From positions 248,001 through 312,000 of the forward strand of contig NZ_JBANRJ010000001.1 in NCBI RefSeq assembly GCF_037154075.1: a stretch of 64,000 nucleotides of DNA. The letters are read 5' to 3'. Source of the stretch: Sphingobium aromaticiconvertens. GTDB taxonomy: Bacteria > Pseudomonadota > Alphaproteobacteria > Sphingomonadales > Sphingomonadaceae. Shown here piece by piece: positions 49,135 to 57,671 of this stretch (the first letter of the stretch is position 1; every line of letters starts with the position of its first letter). The notes under the pieces were generated by a model. The model was given only the letters and a program-made list of their open reading frames with translations, was not told where the DNA came from and searched no databases. A program made the translations under genes and the position numbers.

Positions 49135-49752
49135 TTACATATGCGCGAAAATGTCGGTTTCCGGCCAGCCCGCCAGATCCAGCATGGCGCGGTGCGGCAG
49201 AAAATCGAAACAGGCCTGCGCCAGTTCCATTCGCCCTTCGCGAATCAAGCGCTTGTCCAGTTCTTCCTTCAGCAAGTGCAGGTAGCGCACGTCCGATGCG
49301 GCATAATCCTTCTGCGCGTCCGATAATATGGGCGAACCCCAATCGGAACTCTGCTGCTGCTTGCTGATATCCTGCCCCAGCAATTCCCGCACCAGTTCCT
49401 TCAGGCCATGGCGATCGGTGTAGGTGCGGATCAGCCGCGACGCGATCTTGGTGCAGTAAACGGGTGCAGCCACCACGCCCATATAATGTTGAAGCGCGGC
49501 GATATCAAAACGTCCGAAATGATAGAGTTTCAGCCGTTCCGGGTCCGCCAGTACCGCGCGCAGATTGGGCGCGGCATAGTCGCTGCCGGGATTGAAGCGA
49601 ATCAGATGCTCGTCACCCTTGCCGTCGCTGATCTGCACCACACACAGTCGATCGCGTGGGGTGATGAGGCCCATCGTTTCGGTATCGACAGCGACGGGGC
49701 CGGGGGCCAGGACGCCTGCGGGCAGGTCTTCTTCATGGAAATATACGGTCAT
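49135..49752 (-). CDS. rnd: Ribonuclease D-like 3'-5' exonuclease
   Basis: 205 residues, only the exonuclease domain of RNase D without the HRDC repeats. DEDDy active-site residues can be traced: VAVDTETMGL, HFGRFDIAALQHYMG and KDYAASDVRYLHLL. In alphaproteobacteria this short form precedes lptC. It probably trims small structured RNAs. It lies 14 bp before lptC on the same strand. Confidence 0.9.
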   Translation of the reverse strand: MTVYFHEEDLPAGVLAPGPVAVDTETMGLITPRDRLCVVQISDGKGDEHLIRFNPGSDYAAPNLRAVLADPERLKLYHFGRFDIAALQHYMGVVAAPVYCTKIASRLIRTYTDRHGLKELVRELLGQDISKQQQSSDWGSPILSDAQKDYAASDVRYLHLLKEELDKRLIREGRMELAQACFDFLPHRAMLDLAGWPETDIFAHM

Positions 49753-49933
49753 GGCTTCCCTCTATGGCCAAAGCGCCCACACCGCAATCAGGCGTTTTCC
49801 GGCGCGCGCACCGGCATTCCCGCGAGCACGCCCCTGGGCGCTCCCCTGTGCGGGCGTACTCGCGTTCATGCCTGCGTGGCGCACGATCCATCGTCCGCTC
49901 GCTAAAATCTGTCGCATGGGCCGGAAAACTTGT

Positions 49934-50040
49934 TATAGTGATTCCCAAACTGCACCTTTGCGGTGGATTCTTCATGTCATTCGCCCGACATGTTTGTCCG
50001 GTTTTCCATCTTGGGGCGAAGCGAAAGTGACTAACAGGGC
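49934..50040 (+). promoter_or_regulatory. Candidate promoter and structured leader of the cold-shock gene
   Basis: TATAGT (49934-49939) is a plausible -10 element; the -35 is weak. The leader of about 95 nt can fold: TTCGCCC (49980-49986) pairs with GGGCGAA (50014-50020), enclosing GACA-TGTT-TGTC. AGGG lies at 50036-50039 before the ATG. Long structured leaders are common in cold-shock mRNAs; the 288 bp gap before this gene holds nothing else I can support. Confidence 0.35.
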
Positions 50041-50883
50041 ATGAGTTTTGACAAAGGTCGCCGCGGCGGGCGCGGCAGGGACAAGCGTGACGGTTTCGGC
50101 GACGAGGGTTTCTACGAGCCGAGCGGTGGTGGCAGCCGCTTTGGCGGTGGCGGTTTCGGCGGTGATCGCGGCGGCTTCGGCGGCGGCCCTGGCGGCGGCG
50201 GTGGCTTCGGCGGCGACCGTGGTGGTTTCGGCGGCGGTGATCGCGGCGGCTTCGGTGGCGGCGCTGGCGGCGGCGGCGGTGGTTTCCGTGGCGCTGGCGG
50301 TGGCGGCGGTGGTTTTGGCGGCGGTGGTCGCGGCATGCCTGCACAGGTCGTCGGCGAAGGTACTGGCGTAGTCAAATTCTTCAACGGCCAGAAGGGCTTC
50401 GGCTTCGTCGTCCGTGACGATGGCGGCGAAGATGTGTTCGTTCACATCAGCGCAGTCGAGCAGGCCGGCCTCACCGGCCTTGCCGAGGGTCAACCGCTGG
50501 GCTTCACCCTGGTCGATCGTGGTGGCAAGATTTCGGCTACCGACCTCAAGATCGAGGGCGAACCTCTGCCCGTGACCGATCGCGCTCCGCCGCGCGAACC
50601 CCGCGCACCGGGTGGCTTCGGCGCCGCACCGGGCGGCGATCGCGGCCCACAGCGTCAGTTGACGGGTGAGCGCTCCAGCGGCACGGTCAAGTTCTTCAAC
50701 GCGATGAAGGGCTTCGGCTTCATTCAGCGCGATGACGGCCAGCCCGACGCCTTCGTGCACATCAGCGCCGTCGAACGCGCTGGCATGACCGCTCTCAACG
50801 AAGGCGACCGTCTGGACTTCGAGCTTGAGGTTGATCGTCGCGGCAAGTACGCCGCCGTCAATCTTCAGTCGAAGGCGGACTAA
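50041..50883 (+). CDS. Double cold-shock-domain protein with Gly-rich N-terminal tail
   Basis: 280 residues. Residues 20-105 are a low-complexity stretch of repeated RGGFGGG and GGGGFGG units; then two cold-shock domains, at about 110-180 (GVVKFFNGQKGFGFVVRDDG with DVFVHIS) and 215-280 (GTVKFFNAMKGFGFIQRDDG with DAFVHIS). Both have the RNP1 and RNP2 motifs that bind single-stranded RNA. A Gly/Arg-rich tail on cold-shock domains resembles eukaryotic RGG proteins. Probably an RNA chaperone. A strong terminator follows. Confidence 0.93.
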   Translation: MSFDKGRRGGRGRDKRDGFGDEGFYEPSGGGSRFGGGGFGGDRGGFGGGPGGGGGFGGDRGGFGGGDRGGFGGGAGGGGGGFRGAGGGGGGFGGGGRGMPAQVVGEGTGVVKFFNGQKGFGFVVRDDGGEDVFVHISAVEQAGLTGLAEGQPLGFTLVDRGGKISATDLKIEGEPLPVTDRAPPREPRAPGGFGAAPGGDRGPQRQLTGERSSGTVKFFNAMKGFGFIQRDDGQPDAFVHISAVERAGMTALNEGDRLDFELEVDRRGKYAAVNLQSKAD

Positions 50884-50931
50884 ACTATAGCATCATACCC
50901 TGCGGGCATCGAATGGTGGCCGTAGGGCGCC

Positions 50932-50972
50932 AAACAAAAAGGGCCGCTCCTGGGGAGCGGCCCTTTTTGTTT
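50932..50972 (+). terminator. Terminator of the cold-shock gene
   Basis: A perfect 19-bp stem (50932-50950 with 50954-50972) closed by a 3-nt loop, with A and T runs inside the arms; works on either strand. It is 49 bp after the stop codon. Confidence 0.9.
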
Positions 50973-51148
50973 ATGCCTAATCGTCGGATGCCCAGGGCGA
51001 TTTCCAATCGGATCGATTCTTGCTCTTGCCCGGAAACATGCCCCTGCCTCAGCGAAGCACTTCGGTCGCGACATCGCGGATGTCACACGCTTTACCCCTG
51101 ATCTGGAAACCGATTGGAGACATGGAAATGGAATCATCGCTGCGCGCG

Positions 51149-51340
51149 CTACCCAGAAACTCCGCCAACCCATAGCTGGCGATATTCCTTGTTATAACGG
51201 CGCACTATTTCTGCACGCGATGCCCGATCTTCCTTCAAGCGAACCTCAAAATCTCGGATTTTTCCTGATGAAAAGGCAGCCATCACCACGGCCGCCATTG
51301 CCGCACGAGTATGGGATACCAACATTATCAAGATCATCAT
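51149..51340 (-). CDS. Small hypothetical protein downstream of a peroxiredoxin
   Basis: 63 residues: a hydrophobic N-terminus (MMILIMLVSHTRAAMAAVVM) and a charged helical rest (DFEVRLKEDRASRAEIVRRY). It begins 11 bp after the peroxiredoxin stop in the same direction. Its codon use is much less GC3-rich than its neighbours, so it may be non-coding or of recent origin. No family recognised. Confidence 0.3.
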   Translation of the reverse strand: MMILIMLVSHTRAAMAAVVMAAFSSGKIRDFEVRLKEDRASRAEIVRRYNKEYRQLWVGGVSG

Positions 51341-51351
51341 GAAATGCTCCG

Positions 51352-51894
51352 TTATTTCGCCTGCATCGCCTGCACGGCAGCCAGCGTACTCTTCACATGC
51401 CCGGCATAGCTCATTTCGCTATGGACAAAGACGACGCGACCGGTCGGGGCGATGACGTAGGAGGTGCGATTGGTCATCCCCTCGCGCATCGGTAGCGCGA
51501 CGTCGAAACCCTTGACGATATCCGGCCCGGCCGACGCGACGGGAAATTTGCCCGCACATTCTTTGGTGGAGAAGGGAACAAGGTCCGCCACCGGATCACC
51601 CGACATGCCGATGACGGTCGCGCCAGCCTTCTGGAAATCGGCGATATGCTCGGCAAATTCGCGCGCCTCGGCCGAACATCCCGGCGTGAAGGCCTTGGGG
51701 AAGAAATAGAGCACGACCGGCCCCTTTTTCAACTGATGCGAAAGCGTCAGCGTGAAGGTCTTGCCCGCCAGCGCCCCGCGCGTGGTGAAATCGGGCGCCT
51801 TGGCGCCCACGGCCAGCGCGGCCGATGCGCCGGTGGAGGCCAGCATGGCGGCGCAAGCGGCGCTCAGCGCAAGGGCGGTCTTGATGGGCGTCAT
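51352..51894 (-). CDS. Exported peroxiredoxin, BCP/AhpC-TSA family
   Basis: 180 residues with a clear signal peptide (KTALALSAACAAMLASTGASA). The thioredoxin fold follows with the peroxidatic cysteine in FTPGCSAEAREF and the catalytic Thr/Pro just before it; GATVIGMSGDPVADLVPF is typical. Most BCP enzymes are cytoplasmic, so export to the periplasm is notable. It follows a VOC-family gene after a duplicated ribosome-binding-like repeat. Confidence 0.9.
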   Translation of the reverse strand: MTPIKTALALSAACAAMLASTGASAALAVGAKAPDFTTRGALAGKTFTLTLSHQLKKGPVVLYFFPKAFTPGCSAEAREFAEHIADFQKAGATVIGMSGDPVADLVPFSTKECAGKFPVASAGPDIVKGFDVALPMREGMTNRTSYVIAPTGRVVFVHSEMSYAGHVKSTLAAVQAMQAK

Positions 51895-51902
51895 GTCACT
51901 AT

Positions 51903-51930
51903 CCTTCTTCGGGTTAGCCTTCTTCGGGTT
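51903..51930 (-). repeat. Tandem 13-mer carrying two Shine-Dalgarno-like sites
   Basis: The 13-mer CCTTCTTCGGGTT occurs twice with a 15-bp period directly before the peroxiredoxin start. On the coding strand each copy contains GAAGAAGG; the nearer copy is in the right place to be the ribosome binding site. Confidence 0.6.
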
Positions 51931-51933
51931 CGG

Positions 51934-52326
51934 CTATAGGGTTTTGGGCGCGGGGGGTTCCCACAACTCGATTGCATTGCCTTCGGGATCATGGATACGG
52001 GCAAAGCGACCAACATCGGGATCGTCCCATTCCGCCTTGGTGATGATCGCAATATCAGCCGCACGCAAGCCATCGAGAAGCGCATCGAGACCAGAGACGC
52101 GAAAATTGATCATGAAGGCCTTGTCGGTGGCGAAATAGTCCGTCTCCGCCTTGAACGGCGCAAAGACCATCGGCCCGCCCTGCGTCGCCCAAGACCATTC
52201 GTCCGGGGTCACGGCGGGGTCAGAGACGCAACCAGCACCAACGCCCAGATGCTGACGATACCAGTTGTTGAGCGCATCCGGGTCGCGCGCCCGGAAAAAC
52301 AAGCCTCCCATTCCCAACACCGGCAT
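51934..52326 (-). CDS. VOC-family (glyoxalase-like) protein
   Basis: 130 residues from the ATG preceded by GGGAGGAT; a longer frame upstream lacks support. Two beta-alpha-beta-beta-beta modules: GGLFFRARDPDALNNWYRQH and ISDPEGN-type end (RIHDPEGNAIELWEPP). This vicinal-oxygen-chelate fold binds a metal; members include glyoxalases and resistance proteins. Function not assigned. It is the first gene of a short operon with the peroxiredoxin. Confidence 0.85.
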   Translation of the reverse strand: MPVLGMGGLFFRARDPDALNNWYRQHLGVGAGCVSDPAVTPDEWSWATQGGPMVFAPFKAETDYFATDKAFMINFRVSGLDALLDGLRAADIAIITKAEWDDPDVGRFARIHDPEGNAIELWEPPAPKTL

Positions 52327-52413
52327 GGCATCCTCCCGTAACCAGTTCTTCTGGAAGCTATCACGCAGCCCGGCCATGGTCACGCATCAAGGTCATAATA
52401 GGAACCGCACCCC

Positions 52414-52932
52414 TTGCTCATGCTTTCCCCCTTCATGCGCGCGCTGCATCCCTCGCTGATCCTTTCACTTGCCCTGACGATGGGCTTGTCCGCCTGCGGA
52501 CGGGACAGCGATCCCGCGGGCAACCGCATGGATCAGACCCAACTTTCGACCGAAATTGCCGAAACACCGGGTAATCAGGTGACGGCGATCGATCCAGGCG
52601 CGAATGAAAGCGTCGCGGCCGACCGCGCCGACACGGTGCCTGTCACATTCCAGGGCCGCTGGACCGGGGCGAAGGACAATTGCACCGATGCTGGGGCAGA
52701 ATTGGAATTGCAGATAACGCCCAAAGAATTGATCTTCCACGAGAGCGTTGGCACCATCACCCGGATTACGCGCCAGGAAGGGGGCAAGGTCGCGATCGAT
52801 GCCGCCTTCACTGGCGAAGGCCAGAGTTGGACCCGACGACTGGAGGTGCGCGCTTCCGCCGACGGACAAACGTTGACGATTGCCAATGATGGGCAAGCGG
52901 TCGTCCGCAAACGGTGCGATACCCCGGCCTGA
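52414..52932 (+). CDS. Probable lipoprotein of unknown function
   Basis: 172 residues from a TTG start with AGGAA about 10 bases upstream; ATGs at 52420 and 52435 are alternatives. A lipoprotein signal is visible (LILSLALTMGLSACG, with the lipobox cysteine). The mature part has a low-complexity linker and a beta-rich region (TFQGRWTGAKDNCTDAGAEL, then QITPKELIFHESVGTITRIT). Function unknown; the last two cysteines (DNC and KRC) may form a disulfide. Confidence 0.8.
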   Translation: MLMLSPFMRALHPSLILSLALTMGLSACGRDSDPAGNRMDQTQLSTEIAETPGNQVTAIDPGANESVAADRADTVPVTFQGRWTGAKDNCTDAGAELELQITPKELIFHESVGTITRITRQEGGKVAIDAAFTGEGQSWTRRLEVRASADGQTLTIANDGQAVVRKRCDTPA

Positions 52933-52989
52933 GCGCCTTCTCCCCTCGCCACGCTTCCCCAACCGCTCCCCTGTCGCTAGAGCCACCGG

Positions 52990-54057
52990 ATGATCGGCCG
53001 CCTCACGCTCAGCGACTTTCGCAATCATGAGGATGCCCTGATCCGTCCAGATCACGCCTTCATCGTCCTGACCGGCGAAAATGGCGCGGGAAAAACTAAC
53101 ATCCTCGAAGCCGTCTCGATGCTTGCCCCGGGTCGGGGCCTGCGCGGCGCGGCCTTGCGCGACATGGCGCGGCAGGGCGGCGGCGGCGGCTTTGGTATCG
53201 CTGCTGACGTGGGCGGAGTGATGCTGGGCACCGGTATCAGCGCGGAAACACCCGACCGACGACAGGTACGGATCGGCGGTGTAAACGGGTCAGCCAATGC
53301 GCTGGCGGACCACCTCTCCATCGTGTGGCTGACCCCGGCGATGGACCGGCTGTTCATGGACAGCCCCGGTGGCCGCCGCCGCTTTCTCGACCGACTGACG
53401 CTGGCGCTGCACCCAACCCATGCCGCGCACAGCGCCCGCTACGAGGCGGCGATGCGCGCGCGCAACCGCCTGCTGGGCGATCTGCGCGCCGCTGACCCAC
53501 TCTGGATCGCCGCGCTGGAGGGGCAGATGGGCGAGCATGGCATGGCGATCGCCGCCGCGCGCACCGACATGGTCGACCGCCTCAACGCCACGCTGGAGGG
53601 GCAGCCCGATGCGCCCTTCGCCCGTCCCCTTATAGCGCTGGAAGGGGAGGATGCGGGCGAACAACTGGCCGCGCGTTTGGCATCCGAACGTCGTCGCGAT
53701 GCCGCCGCCGGGCGCACCCTCACCGGCCCGCACCGCACGGACCTGTCGGTCAGGCACATTGCCAAGGATCAGGCGGCGGCGCTCTGTTCGACGGGCGAGC
53801 AGAAGGCTCTGCTCCTCTCAATCCTGCTGGCCCATGCGGCACTGGTGGCCGAAAGGACGGGCCAGCCGCCCGTGCTGCTACTCGACGAAGTAGCGGCTCA
53901 TCTCGACCCGTCGCGACGAGCCGCACTGTTCGACCGGCTCGCCGCAACCGGCAGCCAGACGTGGATGACCGGTACAGAATATAGTCTTTTCAATAATTTA
54001 TACGAGAACACGCATTTGGAGGTTACGTCTGGTCAGGTTTTTCGTTCCGCGATATGA
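52990..54057 (+). CDS. recF: DNA replication and repair protein RecF
   Basis: 355 residues. SMC-like ATPase head: Walker [20 protein letters not shown], signature [16 protein letters not shown], Walker [30 protein letters not shown] is the RecF start. RecF loads RecA at gaps with RecO and RecR. It is about 40 kb from dnaA here, unlike the classical dnaA-dnaN-recF cluster. Confidence 0.96.
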   Translation: MIGRLTLSDFRNHEDALIRPDHAFIVLTGENGAGKTNILEAVSMLAPGRGLRGAALRDMARQGGGGGFGIAADVGGVMLGTGISAETPDRRQVRIGGVNGSANALADHLSIVWLTPAMDRLFMDSPGGRRRFLDRLTLALHPTHAAHSARYEAAMRARNRLLGDLRAADPLWIAALEGQMGEHGMAIAAARTDMVDRLNATLEGQPDAPFARPLIALEGEDAGEQLAARLASERRRDAAAGRTLTGPHRTDLSVRHIAKDQAAALCSTGEQKALLLSILLAHAALVAERTGQPPVLLLDEVAAHLDPSRRAALFDRLAATGSQTWMTGTEYSLFNNLYENTHLEVTSGQVFRSAI

Positions 54058-54162
54058 CGCGTTGCAGCAACGGTTCATCGCTTGGTCATTTTCAACTCCG
54101 TCGCGCTCTGCCCTAAGGCGGTCACTGGGTTAAAAACCAAGAATATCGGGGGTCGCTCACAC

Positions 54163-54681
54163 ATGGTCGGACGTTTACGCGCGATTATCGCGACCATGAT
54201 CGTTGCGCTCTGTGCTCTGACCATCACCCCCGCCGCCGCTGGTGGTGTCCTGCAATGTGCGCCCTACGCCCGTCAGGTTTCCGGTATCCAGTTGTTCGGC
54301 AATGCCAACACCTGGTGGAAGCAGGCCGAGGGTCATTATGACCGGGGCCATGAGCCACGCATTGGCGCCGTCCTTGCCTTCTCGTCCAGTCGCGCCATGC
54401 CGGTGGGCCATGTCGCCATGGTCAGCAAGGTCGTCGGCGACCGCGAAGTGCTGCTGACCCACGCCAACTGGTCCTATCGCGGCGGTATCGAGCGCAATGT
54501 TCGCGCGATCGACGTTTCACCCAACAATGACTGGAGCGACGTTCGCGTCTGGTACGGTCCGATCGGCAATCTGGGCCTGCGCTCCAACCCCGCCAGCGGC
54601 TTCATCTACCCAGAGCAGGTTAAAGACTTTGCCCAACCGGTGCGGATCGCGATGGCCGACACCACCAGCGCCGCCTACTGA
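54163..54681 (+). CDS. CHAP-domain exported protein (copy 1)
   Basis: 172 residues from the ATG of MVGRLRAIIATM; an upstream in-frame ATG would add 27 non-signal residues. Signal peptide AIIATMIVALCALTITPAAA. The CHAP domain shows the catalytic set Cys (LQCAPYAR), His (GHVAMVSK) and Asn (LTHANWS). CHAP proteins are cell-wall amidases or peptidases. The next gene is a clear paralog, 104 bp downstream. Confidence 0.87.
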   Translation: MVGRLRAIIATMIVALCALTITPAAAGGVLQCAPYARQVSGIQLFGNANTWWKQAEGHYDRGHEPRIGAVLAFSSSRAMPVGHVAMVSKVVGDREVLLTHANWSYRGGIERNVRAIDVSPNNDWSDVRVWYGPIGNLGLRSNPASGFIYPEQVKDFAQPVRIAMADTTSAAY

Positions 54682-54715
54682 TCTGAGTGCCCTGGCGGTT
54701 GCAGCCTTCTGTGGT

Positions 54716-54730
54716 TTAACCTCTTCCTAA
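54716..54730. promoter_or_regulatory. Near match to a CtrA site before the second CHAP gene
   Basis: TTAA, seven bases, then CTAA (54716-54730), one mismatch from the CtrA consensus TTAA-N7-TTAA. It lies 56 bp before the second CHAP start, a sensible promoter position. Single and imperfect, so weak. Confidence 0.25.
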
Positions 54731-54785
54731 ATTCTCCGGCCTAAGACTCGCTCCCGGTGGGGTGATTCTCTCGGGGTCGCATTAG

Positions 54786-55511
54786 ATGAAGAAGTTGGTG
54801 CGCCCGGCGGCGCTTGTGCTGCTGCTCGGCCTTGGAGGCCTGCCGCTGCCGGCACTGGCTGCTGCGGCCCTGAAATGCGTTCCCTATGCGCGGGCGGTGT
54901 CCGGCGTCGCCATCTATGGCGACGCGCTGACCTGGTGGGACCAGGCGCAGAATCGCTACAAGCGGGGCCACAAGCCCATAAAAGGTGCGGTCCTCGCCTT
55001 CCGTCCCAATGGACCGATGGCACTCGGCCATGTCGCTGTGGTCAGCAAGATCGTCGATGACCGGCAAGTGCTGGTCCGCCACGCCAACTGGTCGGCGCCC
55101 GGCGCGATCGAGGAGGATGTCCTTGCAATCGACGTTTCGGATGAGGGAGACTGGAGCGAAGTGCGTGTATGGCACAGCCCAACCCGGCAGATGGGCGCGC
55201 GGATCAACCCGACCTTCGGCTTCATCTATCCTGACACGCCGCATCTCACGCCCTTCACACCGGACAACAGGCTGGGCAGCAGCATCCGCATGGCCAGCGC
55301 ATCCGAGGCAACACAGTCAATGAAGGCCGTGTCCGTGCGACGGGAGCGGACACAGATCGCCCGCAACAGTGCCCGTCTGGCGACAACGGGCAAGAAGGGC
55401 ATACGGATCGACTATGATCCCGCCATCGTCGGCTATGCTGACGCCAGGCTCGCGGATCGCAGTCTGGACGACATCATAGAAGAAGTGAAACGCAGTTCAA
55501 CGGCAGGCTGA
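54786..55511 (+). CDS. CHAP-domain exported protein (copy 2)
   Basis: 241 residues. Signal peptide AALVLLLGLGGLPLPALAAA. The CHAP catalytic set is Cys (LKCVPYAR), His (GHVAVVSK) and Asn (VRHANWS). It is clearly related to the preceding gene (WW-Q-A-xxx-Y-xRGH-xP and NPTFGFIYP / NPASGFIYP blocks) and adds a C-terminal extension of about 65 residues rich in Arg and Ser with no recognisable domain. The pair looks like a tandem duplication. Confidence 0.87.
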   Translation: MKKLVRPAALVLLLGLGGLPLPALAAAALKCVPYARAVSGVAIYGDALTWWDQAQNRYKRGHKPIKGAVLAFRPNGPMALGHVAVVSKIVDDRQVLVRHANWSAPGAIEEDVLAIDVSDEGDWSEVRVWHSPTRQMGARINPTFGFIYPDTPHLTPFTPDNRLGSSIRMASASEATQSMKAVSVRRERTQIARNSARLATTGKKGIRIDYDPAIVGYADARLADRSLDDIIEEVKRSSTAG

Positions 55512-55542
55512 ATCCACCGAAGAAAGCGTTCAGTACCGACGA

Positions 55543-55821
55543 TTAATCCTGGGGCTTCGCCTCGTCACCTTCCGCATCGGCGGGCGGATTTTCGTACCAG
55601 GCCTCAACCGGGCCGGACAGCTTGATGGTCAGCGGATTGCCGTGACGGTCGCGAGTCTTGCCAGCAGCGACGCGGACCCAGCCTTCGGAAATGCTATATT
55701 CCTCGACATCGTTCCGTACCCGGTCCTTGAACCGGATGCCGATGCCGCGTTGTAGCACTTCCATGTCGAAATGGGGGCTGCGCGGGTTGGTCGAAAGGCG
55801 GTCGGGGGGTGTGTCGCTCAT
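55543..55821 (-). CDS. DUF3297 family protein
   Basis: 92 residues. RLSTNPRSPHFDMEVLQRGI, then GIRFKDRVRNDVEEYSISEG and VAAGKTRDRHGNPLTIKLSG match DUF3297, a small glutathione-peroxidase-neighbour family of unknown function found in proteobacteria. No signal peptide. It faces the second CHAP gene. Confidence 0.85.
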   Translation of the reverse strand: MSDTPPDRLSTNPRSPHFDMEVLQRGIGIRFKDRVRNDVEEYSISEGWVRVAAGKTRDRHGNPLTIKLSGPVEAWYENPPADAEGDEAKPQD

Positions 55822-55929
55822 GGCAAATTATCCTGCTGATCTTAGCCCGCGACCTAGACGCCACCCCAACCACCCGTCAACCTTTCACGCGATGCGTCGC
55901 CGGACATGGCCCGGCGACGCACACGAACA

Positions 55930-56235
55930 TCAGCGACAGACACGAACGCGCACGCGCCGATGAGAATAGGGGCTATAGGTCCATTCATTCCAGCAGCGCT
56001 GGCGATAGGCCGGGCGGCGATAGCCGTCGCGATCACCACGCCAGTGCCGCTTGTTGTTCCAGTGCCGCCTGTTGTCCCAGCGCCTGTCATCACGCCGCCA
56101 CTCACCGCGGCGATCATCACCGCGCCAGCCATCCCGGTCGCCACTATAATATTGGGCCTGAGCCGGGGCGACGGCTACGCCAAGGCTGGCCAGCGCCACA
56201 CTCAGCGCCACCACGCCTTTCCACATAATATTCAT
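55930..56235 (-). CDS. Small exported Arg/Trp/Asp-rich protein
   Basis: 101 residues from the ATG of MNIMWKGVVAL; an upstream ATG is less likely. Signal peptide VVALSVALASLGVAVAPAQA. The mature part (about 75 residues) is almost all Arg, Asp, Trp, Tyr and His in short repeats (RGDDRRGEWRRDDRRWDNRR) and ends RVRVRVCR. Proteins of this type (RcnB-like or YXWGXW-type) are common in sphingomonads; I cannot name a function. Confidence 0.75.
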   Translation of the reverse strand: MNIMWKGVVALSVALASLGVAVAPAQAQYYSGDRDGWRGDDRRGEWRRDDRRWDNRRHWNNKRHWRGDRDGYRRPAYRQRCWNEWTYSPYSHRRVRVRVCR

Positions 56236-56367
56236 GTCCAGTCTCCTCAAACAGGTCACGCGCCACCGCCTCTGCTTCAGGGGTGGGACTGTCAGGAGAA
56301 TGCCGATGAGTCGCTGAACGATCCGGGAATGCGGATGTCAGCTAGCGTTAAGCATAGGAAGGCAGTT

Positions 56368-57609
56368 TCAGCGTCCCGCGAGCGCCTGTTCCGCCTCCAC
56401 CATATAATCGCGGGTGATGGGCAGGGTGCGGCGGTTGCGCGCATATTGCACCTGGAAATTGACCATGCCGCCATGTTCGAACACAGTGGCCGCGCCCGCA
56501 AGATAGAAGGTCCACAGCCGGAAAAAGCGCGCGTCATATAGCGCCTCTATCTCTGCCTGCTTCGCCATGGTGCGGCGATACCAGTCGCGGATTGTCAGCG
56601 CATAATGCAGCCGCAGCACCTCCACATCCGTCACCATCAACCGCGTGCCCTCGCTCCCGGCGATCATCTCGGACAGGGCAGGAATATAGCCGCCGGGAAA
56701 GATATATTTCTGGGTGAAGGCGTCGGTCATACCCGGTCCGCCGATCCGGCCGATCGTATGCACCAGCATCACCCCCTGCGGTGTCAGCAGATCGTTGCAT
56801 TTGGTAAAAAAGGTCCGGTAGTCGGCGGTGCCGACATGTTCGAACATGCCGACCGACACGATCCGGTCGAACGTCCCGGTCACGTCGCGATAGTCGATCA
56901 GTTCGAAGCGAACATGATCGGCGACGCCCGCCTCCTCCGCCCGCGCCCGCGCGACCTTCAACTGTTCTTCGGACAAAGTGATGCCCGTCACATCGACGCC
57001 GCAGGTGCGATGGAGATACAGCGCCATGCCGCCCCAGCCGCAACCGATGTCCAGCACCCGCATCCCCGGTTCCAGCGCCAGCTTGGCGGCGATATGCGCC
57101 TTCTTGTCCTCCTGCGCCTGATCCAGACTGATCCCCGTTTGATTGTCGGCGTCGGGGAAATAGGCGCAGCTATATTGCCGATCCCGGTCGAGGAAGAGCG
57201 CATAGAGCGCGCCCGACAGGTCATAATGATGAGCGACATTCGCCTTTGACCGCCCCCGATGGTTGGCGCGCCACAGCCGCTGGCGCATGGTCTTGAAGCC
57301 GCGTTTCAGTGCCCCCTTGGCGCTGATCGACTTGCCGCTTTCCCAGGCGTTGTTGGCGCGGATCAGCGAGACGAAATCGATGATCCCGCCCCCCTCGATC
57401 GCCACCCGCCCGTCGATCCAGGCCTCCGCCATGCCCAGTCGCGGGTCCCGCAATATGTCGAAAGGAACACGCGCATCCAGAAAGCGCATCGCCAATGCGG
57501 GAAGCGCCGGATCAGGCGTTCCAACGGTAATATGCCTGCCATCCGCATAATGAACGGTCAGTTGCCCCTGGGTCACAAGGCGCTTCAATACCCGATCAAA
57601 GACTCGCAT
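56368..57609 (-). CDS. cfa: Cyclopropane-fatty-acyl-phospholipid synthase
   Basis: 413 residues. N-terminal domain of about 120 residues, then a SAM-dependent methyltransferase: AHHYDLSGALYALFLDRDRQ, YSCAYFPDAD, motif I VLDIGCGWGGMALYLHR, GITLSEEQLKVARARAEEAG and FEHVGTADYRTFF. CFA synthase adds a methylene across unsaturated acyl chains in the membrane, protecting in acid or stationary phase. Cys in YSCAYF fits the active-site pattern. Confidence 0.92.
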   Translation of the reverse strand: MRVFDRVLKRLVTQGQLTVHYADGRHITVGTPDPALPALAMRFLDARVPFDILRDPRLGMAEAWIDGRVAIEGGGIIDFVSLIRANNAWESGKSISAKGALKRGFKTMRQRLWRANHRGRSKANVAHHYDLSGALYALFLDRDRQYSCAYFPDADNQTGISLDQAQEDKKAHIAAKLALEPGMRVLDIGCGWGGMALYLHRTCGVDVTGITLSEEQLKVARARAEEAGVADHVRFELIDYRDVTGTFDRIVSVGMFEHVGTADYRTFFTKCNDLLTPQGVMLVHTIGRIGGPGMTDAFTQKYIFPGGYIPALSEMIAGSEGTRLMVTDVEVLRLHYALTIRDWYRRTMAKQAEIEALYDARFFRLWTFYLAGAATVFEHGGMVNFQVQYARNRRTLPITRDYMVEAEQALAGR

Positions 57610-57671
57610 GCCGTAACGATGTCAGGCGCGCGCCGACCCGTCAAACCCCCAAAGCATCAACGCACCGCATT

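Noticed and set aside
50130..50340. Short DNA repeats as a CRISPR-like array
   Set aside because: They are in frame and code for the Gly-rich tail of the cold-shock protein; no regular spacers, no cas genes.
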